Positions 1 through 8,356 of a DNA stretch of 30,848 nt are shown piece after piece. Origin of the DNA: CAYYWP01 sp964475125 (lineage in GTDB: Bacteria; Desulfobacterota; Binatia; HRBIN30; CADEER01). The stretch's first letter is position 1, and every line of letters starts with the position of its first letter. Where the stretch lies: NCBI GenBank assembly GCA_964475125.1, contig CAYYWP010000027.1, forward strand, positions 1 to 30,848, written 5' to 3'. The notes under the pieces are model-generated. The model was not told the DNA's origin. It ran no database searches and worked only from the letters and a program-made list of their open reading frames with translations. A program made the position numbers and the translations under genes.

Positions 1-4
1 TGCA

Positions 5-40
5 GGCGGGCACAGGACCCGCGGCTACGGCACGTCGCGC
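5..40. repeat. Short intergenic repeat, copy A
   Basis: A GC-rich stretch of about 36 nt matches positions 4464-4500 in the same orientation, with roughly five mismatches; the shared core is CCCGCGGCTACGGC. It lies just downstream of the stop codon of the M20 hydrolase gene, which is read on the minus strand. The core contains a small GCGGG/CCCGC dyad, so it could act as a weak transcript-end hairpin. Two copies only are visible, and nothing here shows mobility. Confidence 0.5.
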
Positions 41-67
41 GAAGCCCCGGCTAGACTGTTACGTCAG

Positions 68-1201
68 CTAGGCCAGCGCGGCGGCGGCGTAGACCACGGC
101 GCACAGCGCGACGTCGGCGAGTGCCACCGACTCGTCGTCGGTGTGCCACTGGCTCGGCTCACCGGGGCCGAGCATGACGGCCGGAATGCCGCGCACGTTG
201 AAGAGGCCGGCGTCGATACAGCCATGCGAGTACTCCAGGGGCGGATCCGGACGGCCGGCGGCGGCGAAGGCGGCGCGGAGGCGGGCCACCAGCGGCGCGC
301 CTGGGGCGACCTCGGAGGGGTACATGAACGGACCCGGCGTCACCTCGACGGGCCACGGCGACATGCCGCCGAGGGCGGTGCGGACCTCGTCGAGCGCGGC
401 GGTCGGGTCGTCGCCGGGCAGCAAGCGGCGGTCGATGACGATCCTGACCTCGTCCGGAACCGTGTGCGTCGCCTCCGGCCAACTGCGGATCGCGGTCGGC
501 GTCAGGGTGGCGCGGCCGAGATGGGGATGCTCGCCGGCGGGGCGGATGGCGGCGAGACGGCGCAACACCTCGACGGCGCCGGCGATGGCGTTGGTGGCCC
601 GCCACGGCATGCTGCTGTGGCCGGCGGTGCCGCGCACCGTGATGGTGGCATCGATGCGGCCCTTGTTGGCGACGCAGATGGCGTTGTCGAGGCCGATGGC
701 GACGATGCACCAGGCAAACCCGCCGCGCCCGAGGCCGTCGAGGAACGCCTGCGCGGCGTCGTGACGACCGGTCTCGCCGGCCGGAGAGACGCAGAGGACG
801 AGCTGGCCGCGCAGGGCGGGCTCGCGCCGCTTGAGCGCCGCACAGGCCATCAGCGCCGCCGCCAGGGCGCCTTTCTGTTCGGCCGCGCCGCGCCCGCGCA
901 GTCGCCGGCGCCCGCCGCCGTCGGTCAACAGGCGCGCGTCGAAGGCGTCGACCATGCGATTGGCGGGATGCGTCATGGCGTAGGCGAAGAGCAGCACGCG
1001 CGGCCCGCCTGGCGGGCCGACGTGGATGACGACGTTGCCGATGGGATCCACCGCCGTCTGCAGCCCGAGCCGTGATGCTTCGCCGGCCACGACGGTGCGC
1101 AGGTAGGCCTGCACGGCCGGATCGGCTTCGAACGCGTCGGTTTGGACCGACGGCGTGCGCACCAGCGTGCGCACGATGGTCTCGGCGAGCGCCTCGCTCA
1201 C
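68..1201 (-). CDS. M20-family metallohydrolase-like protein with atypical active site
   Basis: A 377-residue protein with the M20 peptidase/amidohydrolase layout: a catalytic domain, a lid domain starting near the GHSS motif (residues 194-197), and a C-terminal return to the catalytic fold ending in a WHTDDESV segment. M20 enzymes are cytosolic zinc hydrolases that cleave amide bonds in peptides, carbamoyl or acyl-amino compounds. The usual motifs are altered. The GHxDxVP position reads AYAMTHP (73-79), GRGxxDxKG reads GRGAAEQKG (103-111), and the catalytic Glu-Glu reads Gly-Glu (142-143). The chosen start is a GTG overlapping the TGA of the upstream LLM gene (GTGA, 1198-1201), which implies translational coupling. 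A longer upstream reading only continues in a shadow frame of the LLM gene. The exact substrate is unknown. The family call is firm from overall pattern; activity is uncertain. Confidence 0.85.
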   Translation of the reverse strand: MSEALAETIVRTLVRTPSVQTDAFEADPAVQAYLRTVVAGEASRLGLQTAVDPIGNVVIHVGPPGGPRVLLFAYAMTHPANRMVDAFDARLLTDGGGRRRLRGRGAAEQKGALAAALMACAALKRREPALRGQLVLCVSPAGETGRHDAAQAFLDGLGRGGFAWCIVAIGLDNAICVANKGRIDATITVRGTAGHSSMPWRATNAIAGAVEVLRRLAAIRPAGEHPHLGRATLTPTAIRSWPEATHTVPDEVRIVIDRRLLPGDDPTAALDEVRTALGGMSPWPVEVTPGPFMYPSEVAPGAPLVARLRAAFAAAGRPDPPLEYSHGCIDAGLFNVRGIPAVMLGPGEPSQWHTDDESVALADVALCAVVYAAAALA

Positions 1202-2412
1202 TTGCGCAAACCCATCTTCCTCAGGATCGGGATGACGTTGTCCTCCATCTGGTGCAGGGCGCGCAGCGGCTCGAAGAAGGACATCAGCACGCTCTCCACG
1301 CCGATCGCGTGCAGCGCCCGCAGCTCCTCGGCGACGGTCTCGTAGCTGCCGATCATCTGGTGCGCGCCGATGCCCAGCGCCATGCGCAGGAAGCGCTCGC
1401 GGCCGATGCCGCCCCACGGGTCGGCGCCTTCCTTCGCCTCGCCCCAGCCGAAGGTCTGCGACACGCTCTGTCGTTTCGCCGACTCGATGAAGTTCATCGT
1501 CGCGACGCGGTCGACCTCTTCTTCGACCCAATCGGCGATCGCCCGCGCCGCAGCGTCGGTCTCGGCCATGATCGGGTAGACCTGCGAGGCGACGCGCACC
1601 CGTCGCCCGTACTTCGCCGCCGTGGCGTGCAGGCGCTCGACCAGGGCGCGGTAGGCCTCGAGACTGGGCTGGATGCAGAACAGCCAGTCGATGTGGCGGC
1701 AGGCGAAGTCGATGCCGACGTCCGACTGCCCGGCCTGCATGAGGATCGGGCGCGGCCGGCGCACGGGCCGCGGGTTCACGTAGGCGCCGTAGGCCTGGTA
1801 GTACTGGCCCTCGAAGTCGATCGGCCGCTCCGAGGTCCACAGGTGCTTCATCAGCGTCGTGAACTCGTCGGCCTTGCGATAGGCGTCGTCGTGCGGCAGC
1901 GGATCGAGATGGCCGAAGGCGGCGAACTCCTTCGCCGAGTAACCGGCGACCAGGTTCAGACCCCAGCGCCCGCCGGAGATGTGATCGACCGTGGCGCCGA
2001 ACTTGGCGAAGTGCAGCGGATGGAAGTCGTACGTGCAGTGGGCGGTGGAGAACAGCGCCATCCGCTGGGTGATCGAAGCGAGCGCCGCGGCGGAGGTGAG
2101 CGACTCGAGCAGGGCGTCGTTCCACTGCGTCTCGCCGCCCTGGCCGATCCAGCGCGCGAACGGCACCTGGTAGTCGAAGCCGATCCGTTCGGCTTCCTTG
2201 ACGAGATGCGAGGCGATCGGCCACTGCCAGTACGTCTGCAGTCGCTCCGGCGCCGACAGCACGGCCTTCGACGCCGTCGCGCCGCCCTGGATGTTCCAGG
2301 CGAAGAAGCCGAGCTCGAGCGGTTGGCCGCTGCGCGTCTCGGGCTGGCCGCCGGGGTCGAAGGGGCCGGTGAGGACTTCCGCCTTGATCGGTTGCTGACC
2401 GAAGTGCGCCAC
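1198..2412 (-). CDS. LLM-class flavin-dependent monooxygenase, RutA/SfnG-like
   Basis: A 404-residue luciferase-like (LLM) protein. The stretches GGETQWNDALLESLT, ATVDHISGGRWGLNLV and QAGQSDVGIDFA match the pattern of the pyrimidine monooxygenase RutA and the dimethylsulfone monooxygenase SfnG. These FMNH2-dependent enzymes form a flavin peroxide and insert oxygen into an amide ring bond (RutA) or a C-S bond (SfnG). The start is GTG at 2412, preceded by a GGAG ribosome site about 7 nt upstream. The gene lies 15 bp after the small GMC-partner gene and overlaps the M20 hydrolase gene by 4 bp, so all are probably on one transcript. The protein has no signal peptide and should be cytosolic. A separate flavin reductase is not visible in the window. 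The true substrate cannot be read from sequence; an amide or organosulfur compound is an inference from the family. Confidence 0.9.
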   Translation of the reverse strand: MAHFGQQPIKAEVLTGPFDPGGQPETRSGQPLELGFFAWNIQGGATASKAVLSAPERLQTYWQWPIASHLVKEAERIGFDYQVPFARWIGQGGETQWNDALLESLTSAAALASITQRMALFSTAHCTYDFHPLHFAKFGATVDHISGGRWGLNLVAGYSAKEFAAFGHLDPLPHDDAYRKADEFTTLMKHLWTSERPIDFEGQYYQAYGAYVNPRPVRRPRPILMQAGQSDVGIDFACRHIDWLFCIQPSLEAYRALVERLHATAAKYGRRVRVASQVYPIMAETDAAARAIADWVEEEVDRVATMNFIESAKRQSVSQTFGWGEAKEGADPWGGIGRERFLRMALGIGAHQMIGSYETVAEELRALHAIGVESVLMSFFEPLRALHQMEDNVIPILRKMGLRK

Positions 2413-2427
2413 GGGTCGCTCCTTTGC

Positions 2428-2835
2428 CTACGGCGTGCGCCGGTAGATCGGGCCGCGCCGGATTACCATTTCGACCAGATCGCGATCGAGCGCGGCGAAG
2501 GACTCGCCCGCCTCGATCGGCCGGGCGTGCTGGCCCGGATAGTCGAGCGCGCTGCGCACGCGCGGACTCATGTAGTACGCCGCGGTGACGGCGACGGTGA
2601 GGACGTTGAAGCCGGCCGGGTCGTCGGCGCGCAGCTGGGCCACGACCTCGGCGGGATCGCGCCCGCGCGCCGCGGCGAGCAGGCGCGCCAGCGGCTGGCG
2701 CAAATCGGGGCGGGCGGCGAGGACGCGATCCAGGCCCTCGCCGGCGACGTCGACCGCGCTCGCCGCCGGCATGCCGTGCGCGGCCGGGGCGAGGACGTCG
2801 GCCAGGGCGCGCAAGATCTGGCGCTCGTCCGTCAC
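2428..2835 (-). CDS. Gluconate 2-dehydrogenase subunit 3-like small protein
   Basis: A 135-residue soluble protein, rich in helix-forming residues. Its C-terminal half (FNVLTVAVTAAYYMSP, then YPGQHARPI) resembles the small subunit 3 that accompanies FAD-dependent GMC dehydrogenases such as gluconate 2-dehydrogenase. It is shorter than the usual family member and lacks a visible Tat signal. The GTG start overlaps the stop of the GMC oxidoreductase gene by 4 bp (GTGA, 2832-2835), strong support for a two-protein complex. In known systems the small subunit assists folding or export of the large subunit. Here neither protein has an export signal, so a cytosolic complex is more likely. The assignment rests mostly on the context and the YYMSP/YPGQ segment. 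Confidence 0.7.
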   Translation of the reverse strand: MTDERQILRALADVLAPAAHGMPAASAVDVAGEGLDRVLAARPDLRQPLARLLAAARGRDPAEVVAQLRADDPAGFNVLTVAVTAAYYMSPRVRSALDYPGQHARPIEAGESFAALDRDLVEMVIRRGPIYRRTP

Positions 2836-4442
2836 CGCGGCACCACTTGATGATAGCGCTCGGCCAGCAGGTGCTCGGCGGTGCGCAAGGCCAGTGCGGC
2901 GATGGTCGGCGTCGGGTTGACGCCGCCCGATGTCGGGAAGATGCTGCCGTCGACTATGTAAAGGTTGGCGACGTCGTGGGCGCGGCCGAAGCGGTCGACG
3001 ACCGAGGTGGCGGGATCGTCCCCCATGCGCGCCGTGCCCAGTAGGTGCCAGCCGGTGCCGCGCAGCAGCGGCGCGACGATCGTCTCATACGCTCCGGCCG
3101 CCTCCAGCGACTCGCGCGCCCGCGCGGTGTGAAAGGCGAGCAGGCGGTCTGAGTTTTCCGACGTGCGGTAGGTGACCTTCGGAGCGGGGATGCCGTGCGC
3201 ATCGACGAGCGTGCGATCGAGCGTCACGGCGTTGCCCTGCTCGGGGAGGTCCTCGCCGATCACGCCCCACATCACCGAGTGGCCGAGCCGCGCCCGCACC
3301 CGTGCGTGCAGGGCGGCGCCGAACTCCGGCTCGCCATACCAGGGCAGGGCCGCCGCCAGCGGTCCACCGGTTGGCTGCAGGCCCCACTTGGCGCCGCGCA
3401 CGAAGCCGCGTCGCGCATCGGTCTCGTAGAACTGCATCGACTGGATGCTCTGGCCCCACTGTCCCTGCCAGCTCTCGAAGCGCTCGGCGAAGAGCCCGGT
3501 CACGGTGGCGAACGGGTGCAGCATGAGGCGCTTGCCGACCAGCCCCGATGAGTTGGCCAGCCCGTGCGGGTAGCGATTGCAGGCGGAGAGCAGCAGCAGG
3601 CGCGGCGTGCCGATGCCGTTGGCCGCCAGGATGACGACCGCGGCGGGCTGGAAACACTGGCGTCCGTCGGCATCGAAGTATTCCGCCCCGCTGGCGAGCC
3701 CCGTCGCGTCGACGGTGATGCGCCGCACGCGCGCCCCGGTGACGAGGCGGGCGCCGTGCGCGAGCGCGCGCGGCCAATGCGTCAGGTCGGTGGTGGCCTT
3801 GGCGCCGTCGCGGCAGCCCCACACGCAGGTGCCGCGGCGCACGCAGGCCTTGAGCGGCCCGTAGTCGCGCGAGGCGATGGCGTTCATGCCCGGCCACCAG
3901 TGCCAGCCGAGCTGGTTGTGCGCCCGGGCCACGCGCCGTCCCATGGCGCCGAGCGGCAGCGGTGGCAGCGGCGGTGCCGCCGACGGCGGGTAGGCGGGGT
4001 CGCCGCCCAGGCCGGAGACGCCGAAGTCGCGGTCGACGCGGTCGTAGAACGGCTCGAGCTCGGCGTAGTCGAGCGGCCAGTCGTCGGCCACGCCATCGAG
4101 GGTGCGGACGCGAAAGTCGGACGGGGCCATGCGCGGCCACTGCGCGGCGTAGCCGATCGTGCTGCCGCCGACCGCGTTCACCATCAGCGGGTCGATGGCG
4201 GAATCGGAGACGTCGATGGGATAGTCGGCGGCGGCGGCGCGAACGTTGGGATCCCAGGCAAACTGCTTGAGCCCGGTCAGCTCCCAGTCCACTTCGCCGC
4301 CGCGGAACGTGCGCGCATCCGGCCAGTCACCTTGCTCGAGGCAGACGACGCGCACCCCGGCCTCGGCGAGCCGCAGAGCGACCACGGCCCCCGAGGCGCC
4401 CGCGCCGACGATCAGGACGTCGGCCTCCGCCGGCGACGCCAT
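2832..4442 (-). CDS. GMC-family FAD-dependent oxidoreductase
   Basis: A 536-residue flavoprotein. The N-terminal Rossmann fold has GAGASG (13-18) and the FAD-ribose Glu at 36. A GGST motif (92-95) follows, and the C-terminal segment holds the catalytic pair His466 (in HLLGTARMG) and Asn509 (in GGVNPTPT). A Cys-containing stretch (CVRRGTCVWGC) resembles the one in gluconate dehydrogenase-type large subunits. GMC enzymes oxidise primary or secondary alcohols to carbonyls. No signal peptide is visible because the Rossmann fold starts at residue 8. The gene begins with ATG at 4442, 41 bp after the upstream LLM gene, and overlaps the small-subunit gene. The natural electron acceptor and alcohol are not evident. 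The family call is secure. Confidence 0.93.
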   Translation of the reverse strand: MASPAEADVLIVGAGASGAVVALRLAEAGVRVVCLEQGDWPDARTFRGGEVDWELTGLKQFAWDPNVRAAAADYPIDVSDSAIDPLMVNAVGGSTIGYAAQWPRMAPSDFRVRTLDGVADDWPLDYAELEPFYDRVDRDFGVSGLGGDPAYPPSAAPPLPPLPLGAMGRRVARAHNQLGWHWWPGMNAIASRDYGPLKACVRRGTCVWGCRDGAKATTDLTHWPRALAHGARLVTGARVRRITVDATGLASGAEYFDADGRQCFQPAAVVILAANGIGTPRLLLLSACNRYPHGLANSSGLVGKRLMLHPFATVTGLFAERFESWQGQWGQSIQSMQFYETDARRGFVRGAKWGLQPTGGPLAAALPWYGEPEFGAALHARVRARLGHSVMWGVIGEDLPEQGNAVTLDRTLVDAHGIPAPKVTYRTSENSDRLLAFHTARARESLEAAGAYETIVAPLLRGTGWHLLGTARMGDDPATSVVDRFGRAHDVANLYIVDGSIFPTSGGVNPTPTIAALALRTAEHLLAERYHQVVPR

Positions 4443-4463
4443 CGCTCACTCAGCCGCGCTGCC

Positions 4464-4500
4464 GGCGGGCACGGGTCCCGCGGCTACGGCTCATCGCGAC
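4464..4500. repeat. Short intergenic repeat, copy B, entering the LLM gene end
   Basis: The second copy of the element seen at 5-40, in the same orientation. Its right half (4484-4500) is also the 3' end of the minus-strand LLM gene: it encodes the last residues (RRDEP) and the TAG stop. The copies form direct repeats about 4.46 kb apart that flank the block of GMC, small subunit, RutA-like LLM and M20 genes. Confidence 0.5.
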
Positions 4501-5560
4501 GCGCATCGCCCAACTCACGAGCGCCGGCGCCGGCGCGGCGGAAGTGCGGAATCACCTCGCGAGCGAAGGCGTTCAGCACCTCGTGCGGCAGCGTGTACGA
4601 AGAAAAATGGCGGATGTAGAAGCTGGTCACGCCGCAGGCAATGGCGGCCTCGATCTTGTCGAGGCAGAAGCGCGCGTCGCCGACCAGGCAGAACTTCTCG
4701 GCGTAACGCAGTCCCATCTCGTCGGTGATCCAGCGTCCCGCGGCTTCGATCGCGACCTCCCAGTCGACCGCGTGGGCCATGTCGGGATACACCCCTTCCA
4801 CCACCGCCGGCACCTGCACGTCGATGCCGACCAGGCGCAGCGCCTCGGAGCCGCCGATCTGGGCCGAGGTGACGCAGTACGGCTTGACGATGCGCGCCGC
4901 GACGGTCTTGTCGGAAGTGATGTGGCAGAACGTGCCCAGACAGATGTCGATCTCGGCCAGCTCGCGGCCGCGGCGCCTGGCGCCCTCGCCGATGTGGGAG
5001 ATCGCCTTCTCGATCAGCTCGGGGGCCATGCCGGCGAGTAGGATCACGCCGTCGGCCAGCTCGCCTGCCAGGGCGAGCGCCTTCGGGCCGGTGGCCGCCA
5101 TGTAGATCGGCACGGTGCGGCGCGGGGCGCCGGACAGGCTCATGTGCCGAGACTCGAACGAGCGCTCGTCGCCGGCCAGCAGGCCGCGCACGAGGTCGAT
5201 GTACGCCCGCATGCGCGCCAGCTTGGTCGGCGCGATGCCGAGCGTCTTGACCGCGCTGTCGCCGGTGCCGATGCCGAGGATCGTGCGCCGCGGGGCGATC
5301 TCCTCCACCGTCGCCGCCGCCGCCGCCGTGACCGTGGGGTGGCGGGTCTCGAAGTTCACTACGCAGGTGCCGAGGGCGATGCGCTCGGTGGCCGGCGCCG
5401 CCAGGGCCATGGTCGCCCAGACGTCGCGCCAGATGAACTGCGAATCGGGAAACCACGCCACAGCGAAGCCGGCCTGCTCCGCCGCGCGTGCACAGTCCGC
5501 CACCTGCCGCACGTCCGTACACGGCGGAATGCGCAGCCCGAAGCTCAGCGGCCGTGTCAT
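4484..5560 (-). CDS. LLM-class oxidoreductase, F420-type (MER-like)
   Basis: A 358-residue luciferase-like TIM-barrel protein of the single-chain type related to methylenetetrahydromethanopterin reductase and other F420-dependent LLM enzymes. Supporting segments are the start LSFGLRIPP, AWFPDSQFIWRDVW, RIALGTCVVNFETRHP, ILGIGTGDSAVKTLG and VPIYMAATGPKALALAGELADG. This subfamily usually binds coenzyme F420 rather than FMN, but the cofactor cannot be proven from sequence. It belongs to a different branch from the RutA-like LLM gene in the same cluster. It starts with ATG at 5560; a G-rich stretch precedes it, with GGAGG somewhat far upstream. It is the first gene of the five-gene minus-strand cluster. 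Its last residues and stop codon come from a short repeat (4464-4500), so the native C-terminus may have been altered. Confidence 0.88.
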   Translation of the reverse strand: MTRPLSFGLRIPPCTDVRQVADCARAAEQAGFAVAWFPDSQFIWRDVWATMALAAPATERIALGTCVVNFETRHPTVTAAAAATVEEIAPRRTILGIGTGDSAVKTLGIAPTKLARMRAYIDLVRGLLAGDERSFESRHMSLSGAPRRTVPIYMAATGPKALALAGELADGVILLAGMAPELIEKAISHIGEGARRRGRELAEIDICLGTFCHITSDKTVAARIVKPYCVTSAQIGGSEALRLVGIDVQVPAVVEGVYPDMAHAVDWEVAIEAAGRWITDEMGLRYAEKFCLVGDARFCLDKIEAAIACGVTSFYIRHFSSYTLPHEVLNAFAREVIPHFRRAGAGARELGDARRDEP

Positions 5561-5835
5561 CCGTACCCCCGTTTCGCCTCCAGCGATCCGCCACCGGCGC
5601 GCATCGCACCGCGCCTGCGTCGACCGGCCCAGCTAGCACGCGGCGAATCCGGCAGTCTAGTTAACCTTGATCTGACGAGAACCTCAACGCAGGCGCCGAG
5701 TACGCAGAGGGCACAGAGGCGGCGGGCAGGAGCTCGAGCGCTGCCCCATCGTCATCGTCAATCGGGTTGACCTCTGCCTCCTCTACCGACCTTTCGGGGT
5801 TTCTTACCCCAGACCCCTCGCATAGAGTGGCGTCC
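5561..5835. other. Intergenic spacer between divergent LLM and epimerase genes
   Basis: The 275-bp region should hold promoters for the minus-strand catabolic cluster and for the epimerase. At 5686-5719 is a degenerate run of ACGCAGAG/CACAGAGG units, like dispersed short-unit repeats of other high-GC genomes. A TTGACC at 5767 could be a -35 box, but no good -10 partner lies at the right distance. I see no RNA gene or clear operator. Confidence 0.4.
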
Positions 5836-6810
5836 GTGCAGTGGTGGGGCGACAAGCGGGTGCTGGTGACCGGCGGGGCGGGGTTTCTCGGCTCCCAGGT
5901 CGTGGCGAAGCTGGGCGAGCGCGGTGCGGCGGAGATCATCGTACCGCGCAGCCGCGACTACGACTTGCGCGAGCTGGACGCGACGCGCCGCCTGGTCGCC
6001 GACTGCGCCGCGGCGGCGGACGGCGGCGCGCAGCCGCCCGACGTCGTCATCCACCTGGCATCGCGCACCGGCGGCATCGGCGCCAATCGCGCTCACCCGG
6101 CGGAGTTCTTCTACGACAACCTGATGATGGGGACCCAGCTGCTGCATGAAGCGTGGCGCGCCGGGGTGCGCAAGTTCGTCGCCATCGGGACGGTGTGCAA
6201 CTATCCGAAGCACACCCCGGTGCCGTTCAAGGAGGCGGACCTCTGGAACGGCTATCCCGAGGAGACCAACGCGCCGTACGGCCTGGCGAAGAAGATGTTG
6301 CTGGTGCAGTCGCAGGCCTACCGGGCACAGTACGGCTTCGACGCCATCTACCTCATGCCGGTCAATTTGTACGGGCCGGGGGACAACTTCGACCCGGCGA
6401 CCTCGCACGTCATTCCGGCGCTCATCCGCAAGTGCGTCGCCGCCAAGCGCGCCGCCGAACGCGGTCAGCCGCCGACCGTGGAGGTGTGGGGGACGGGCGC
6501 GGCCTCGCGCGAGTTTCTCTATGTCACCGACGCCGCCGAGGGCATCGTGCTGGCGGCCGAGCATTACGACGGCGCCGAGCCCGTCAACCTCGGCGCCGGC
6601 AGCGAGATCACGATCGCCGCGCTGGTGCGGCTGATCGCCGGCCTGCTCGATTTCGAGCCCGAGATCGCCTGGGACGCCAGCAAACCCGACGGCCAGCCGC
6701 GCCGCTGCCTCGATACCAGCCGGGCCGAGCAGTGCTTCGGATTTCGCGCCCGTACGTCGCTGCGCGATGGACTGCGCCAGACGATCGAGTGGTACCTGCA
6801 CCGCACGTGA
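5836..6810 (+). CDS. NAD-dependent epimerase, GDP-L-fucose synthase-like
   Basis: An SDR-family protein of 324 residues from the chosen GTG. It has the glycine-rich NAD(P) motif GGAGFLG (13-19), then GTVCNYPK and APYGLAKK with the catalytic Tyr148/Lys152, and TSHVIPAL with His191. Cys121 and His191 correspond to the epimerising Cys and His of GDP-L-fucose synthase (GMER/WcaG). The Ser of the usual GSSCIYP motif is Thr here. The likely reaction is conversion of a GDP-4-keto-6-deoxy sugar to GDP-fucose or a related sugar, in the cytosol, for surface glycans. The start was chosen so that the fold begins at QWWGDKRVLVTGG; earlier in-frame starts at 5827 (GTG) and 5767 (TTG) are possible. No strong ribosome site is seen. 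A GDP-mannose dehydratase partner is absent from the window. Confidence 0.88.
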   Translation: MQWWGDKRVLVTGGAGFLGSQVVAKLGERGAAEIIVPRSRDYDLRELDATRRLVADCAAAADGGAQPPDVVIHLASRTGGIGANRAHPAEFFYDNLMMGTQLLHEAWRAGVRKFVAIGTVCNYPKHTPVPFKEADLWNGYPEETNAPYGLAKKMLLVQSQAYRAQYGFDAIYLMPVNLYGPGDNFDPATSHVIPALIRKCVAAKRAAERGQPPTVEVWGTGAASREFLYVTDAAEGIVLAAEHYDGAEPVNLGAGSEITIAALVRLIAGLLDFEPEIAWDASKPDGQPRRCLDTSRAEQCFGFRARTSLRDGLRQTIEWYLHRT

Positions 6811-6886
6811 ACGGCCCGCCCGAGTTGGTTCGAAGGGCCACCGAAGGTCCGCTGCGGGCGCTCTACACCAGGAGACGTGATCCCGG

Positions 6887-8356
6887 TCAGCGCAAGGCGC
6901 GCAGGCGCTGGGCGGGGATCAACAAGGTGGTGAAGCGGCCGTCGTGCACGCGCTGGCCGCCGGCGTGCTCCCAATCCGCCGCCAGGCGCTCGGCGAGGTC
7001 CCTGACGTAGGCGGGCTGGCTGCGCTCGAAGTTGACGATCACCACCCACTCGGCGCGCTCGAGCACGGCCGGCCATTGCGCTGCCGCGGGAAAGCCGACC
7101 GTGGGACGGTCCGCGTACCAGCAGATCTGCGGCCCGCTCGCCCCCACCACCAGGGCGCCGGGCGTGGCGCGGTCGCGCAGCACCGCCATCGCCTGGCGAA
7201 ACGACGGATAGCCCAGGGTCACGGTGTGGGCGAGCGTCTGGCGCACCGAAATCGCGCTGAGGACCACCGTGGCGGCGACCAGCGTCGCCAGGGCCCAGCC
7301 TGCCGCACGCCCTCGCCCGAGGGCGCGCGTGGCGCCGAGCGCGGCCAATACCGTGGCGGCCGGCAGCATCGAGGTCACCAGGCGCGGCTCCTTGTAGCGG
7401 TAGGCGCTGAACCAGACGACGACGAAGGCGACCGTGATGGCGCACTGCACGGCAAAGCGCTCGCGCGTGAGCAGCGCCCAGCCGAGACCGAACCCCAGGC
7501 ACAGCACGGTCGGCAGCGACAGCACGTCGGGCAGGTCGCGCAGATACTGGTACCACGGCATCGAGACACCCGGCAGATAGATCTGCAACTGCTGCGATGC
7601 CTGCCGCACGCCGATCAACGGGTCGCCAAACGCGACCGTCTGTCGAATCAGCCACGGCGCGACCACCAGCGCGCCGAGGAGCGGTGCGAGGACGGCGTCC
7701 CGGCTCAGGATCCGCCGCCGCACGGCAGGATCGTTGGTGACCAGTGCCGCCAGCGTCAAACAGACGGCCAGCGGCCCGAAGAGCAGCGCCGTGTAGCGGG
7801 TGAGGAACGCCAGGCCGAGGCAGAGCCAGGAGAGATAGAAGTAACGCGGCGAGCGATAGAGGGCGAGCGACCAACAGAACAGCGCGCCGGCGAACAGGGC
7901 GAGGAAGGGCATCTCACTGAGGAACTGCGCCGTCGAGGTCCAGAACCACGGGGCCGCGGCCAGCAGCGCTGCCGCGATCAGCGCCGTGGTGCGGTCGTAG
8001 GCGGCCGCGGCGGCGGCGTAGACGACCGCCAGCGCCAGCAGCGCCCAGGCGACGCTGGCCCGCTTGAGGATGCGATCGTCCTGACGCCCGGCCAGCCACA
8101 AGCTCGCCGCGCCGGCGAGCGGCAGCAGCGGCGGTCGCAGCGCCTGCGGCCGGCCGCAGATGGCGTAGCGATCGTCGCGCAGCAGCGAGCGCGCCAGTGA
8201 AGCGTACTCGGCCTCGTCCCAGCTCAACATGCCGTAGGCGCCGAGCGACTGCGCGTATGCCAGGCCGGCGAGGCCGAGCAGCAGCGCCAGCGGCCACTGG
8301 GGCCACTGGCCCGCCCGGCGCAGTGGCGCGAGCGGCCCCGTCGCGTGCTCAGGCAC
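6887..8356 (-). CDS. Membrane glycosyltransferase, GT39/PMT (ArnT-like) family
   Basis: An integral membrane protein of about 489 residues with around ten or more hydrophobic segments. After the first membrane segment comes the acidic motif SWDEAEYASLARSLL (Asp47/Glu48), the hallmark of the first periplasmic loop in PMT/ArnT-type enzymes. These use a lipid-linked sugar (polyprenyl-phosphate sugar) to glycosylate a protein or lipid A outside the membrane. The C-terminal third is soluble. The start is probably GTG at 8356, overlapping the end of the upstream GT2 gene by 8 bp; a TTG at 8365 is an alternative. The coupling is meaningful: the GT2 product is of the type that makes polyprenyl-phosphate sugars, the donor that this enzyme would use. 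The acceptor is unknown. Confidence 0.85.
   Translation of the reverse strand: MPEHATGPLAPLRRAGQWPQWPLALLLGLAGLAYAQSLGAYGMLSWDEAEYASLARSLLRDDRYAICGRPQALRPPLLPLAGAASLWLAGRQDDRILKRASVAWALLALAVVYAAAAAAYDRTTALIAAALLAAAPWFWTSTAQFLSEMPFLALFAGALFCWSLALYRSPRYFYLSWLCLGLAFLTRYTALLFGPLAVCLTLAALVTNDPAVRRRILSRDAVLAPLLGALVVAPWLIRQTVAFGDPLIGVRQASQQLQIYLPGVSMPWYQYLRDLPDVLSLPTVLCLGFGLGWALLTRERFAVQCAITVAFVVVWFSAYRYKEPRLVTSMLPAATVLAALGATRALGRGRAAGWALATLVAATVVLSAISVRQTLAHTVTLGYPSFRQAMAVLRDRATPGALVVGASGPQICWYADRPTVGFPAAAQWPAVLERAEWVVIVNFERSQPAYVRDLAERLAADWEHAGGQRVHDGRFTTLLIPAQRLRALR

Noticed and set aside
1072..2850. Long plus-strand open frame of 592 codons
   Set aside because: It is antisense to the LLM and small-subunit genes, is rich in Arg/His/Asp typical of GC-rich shadow frames, and has no recognisable domain.
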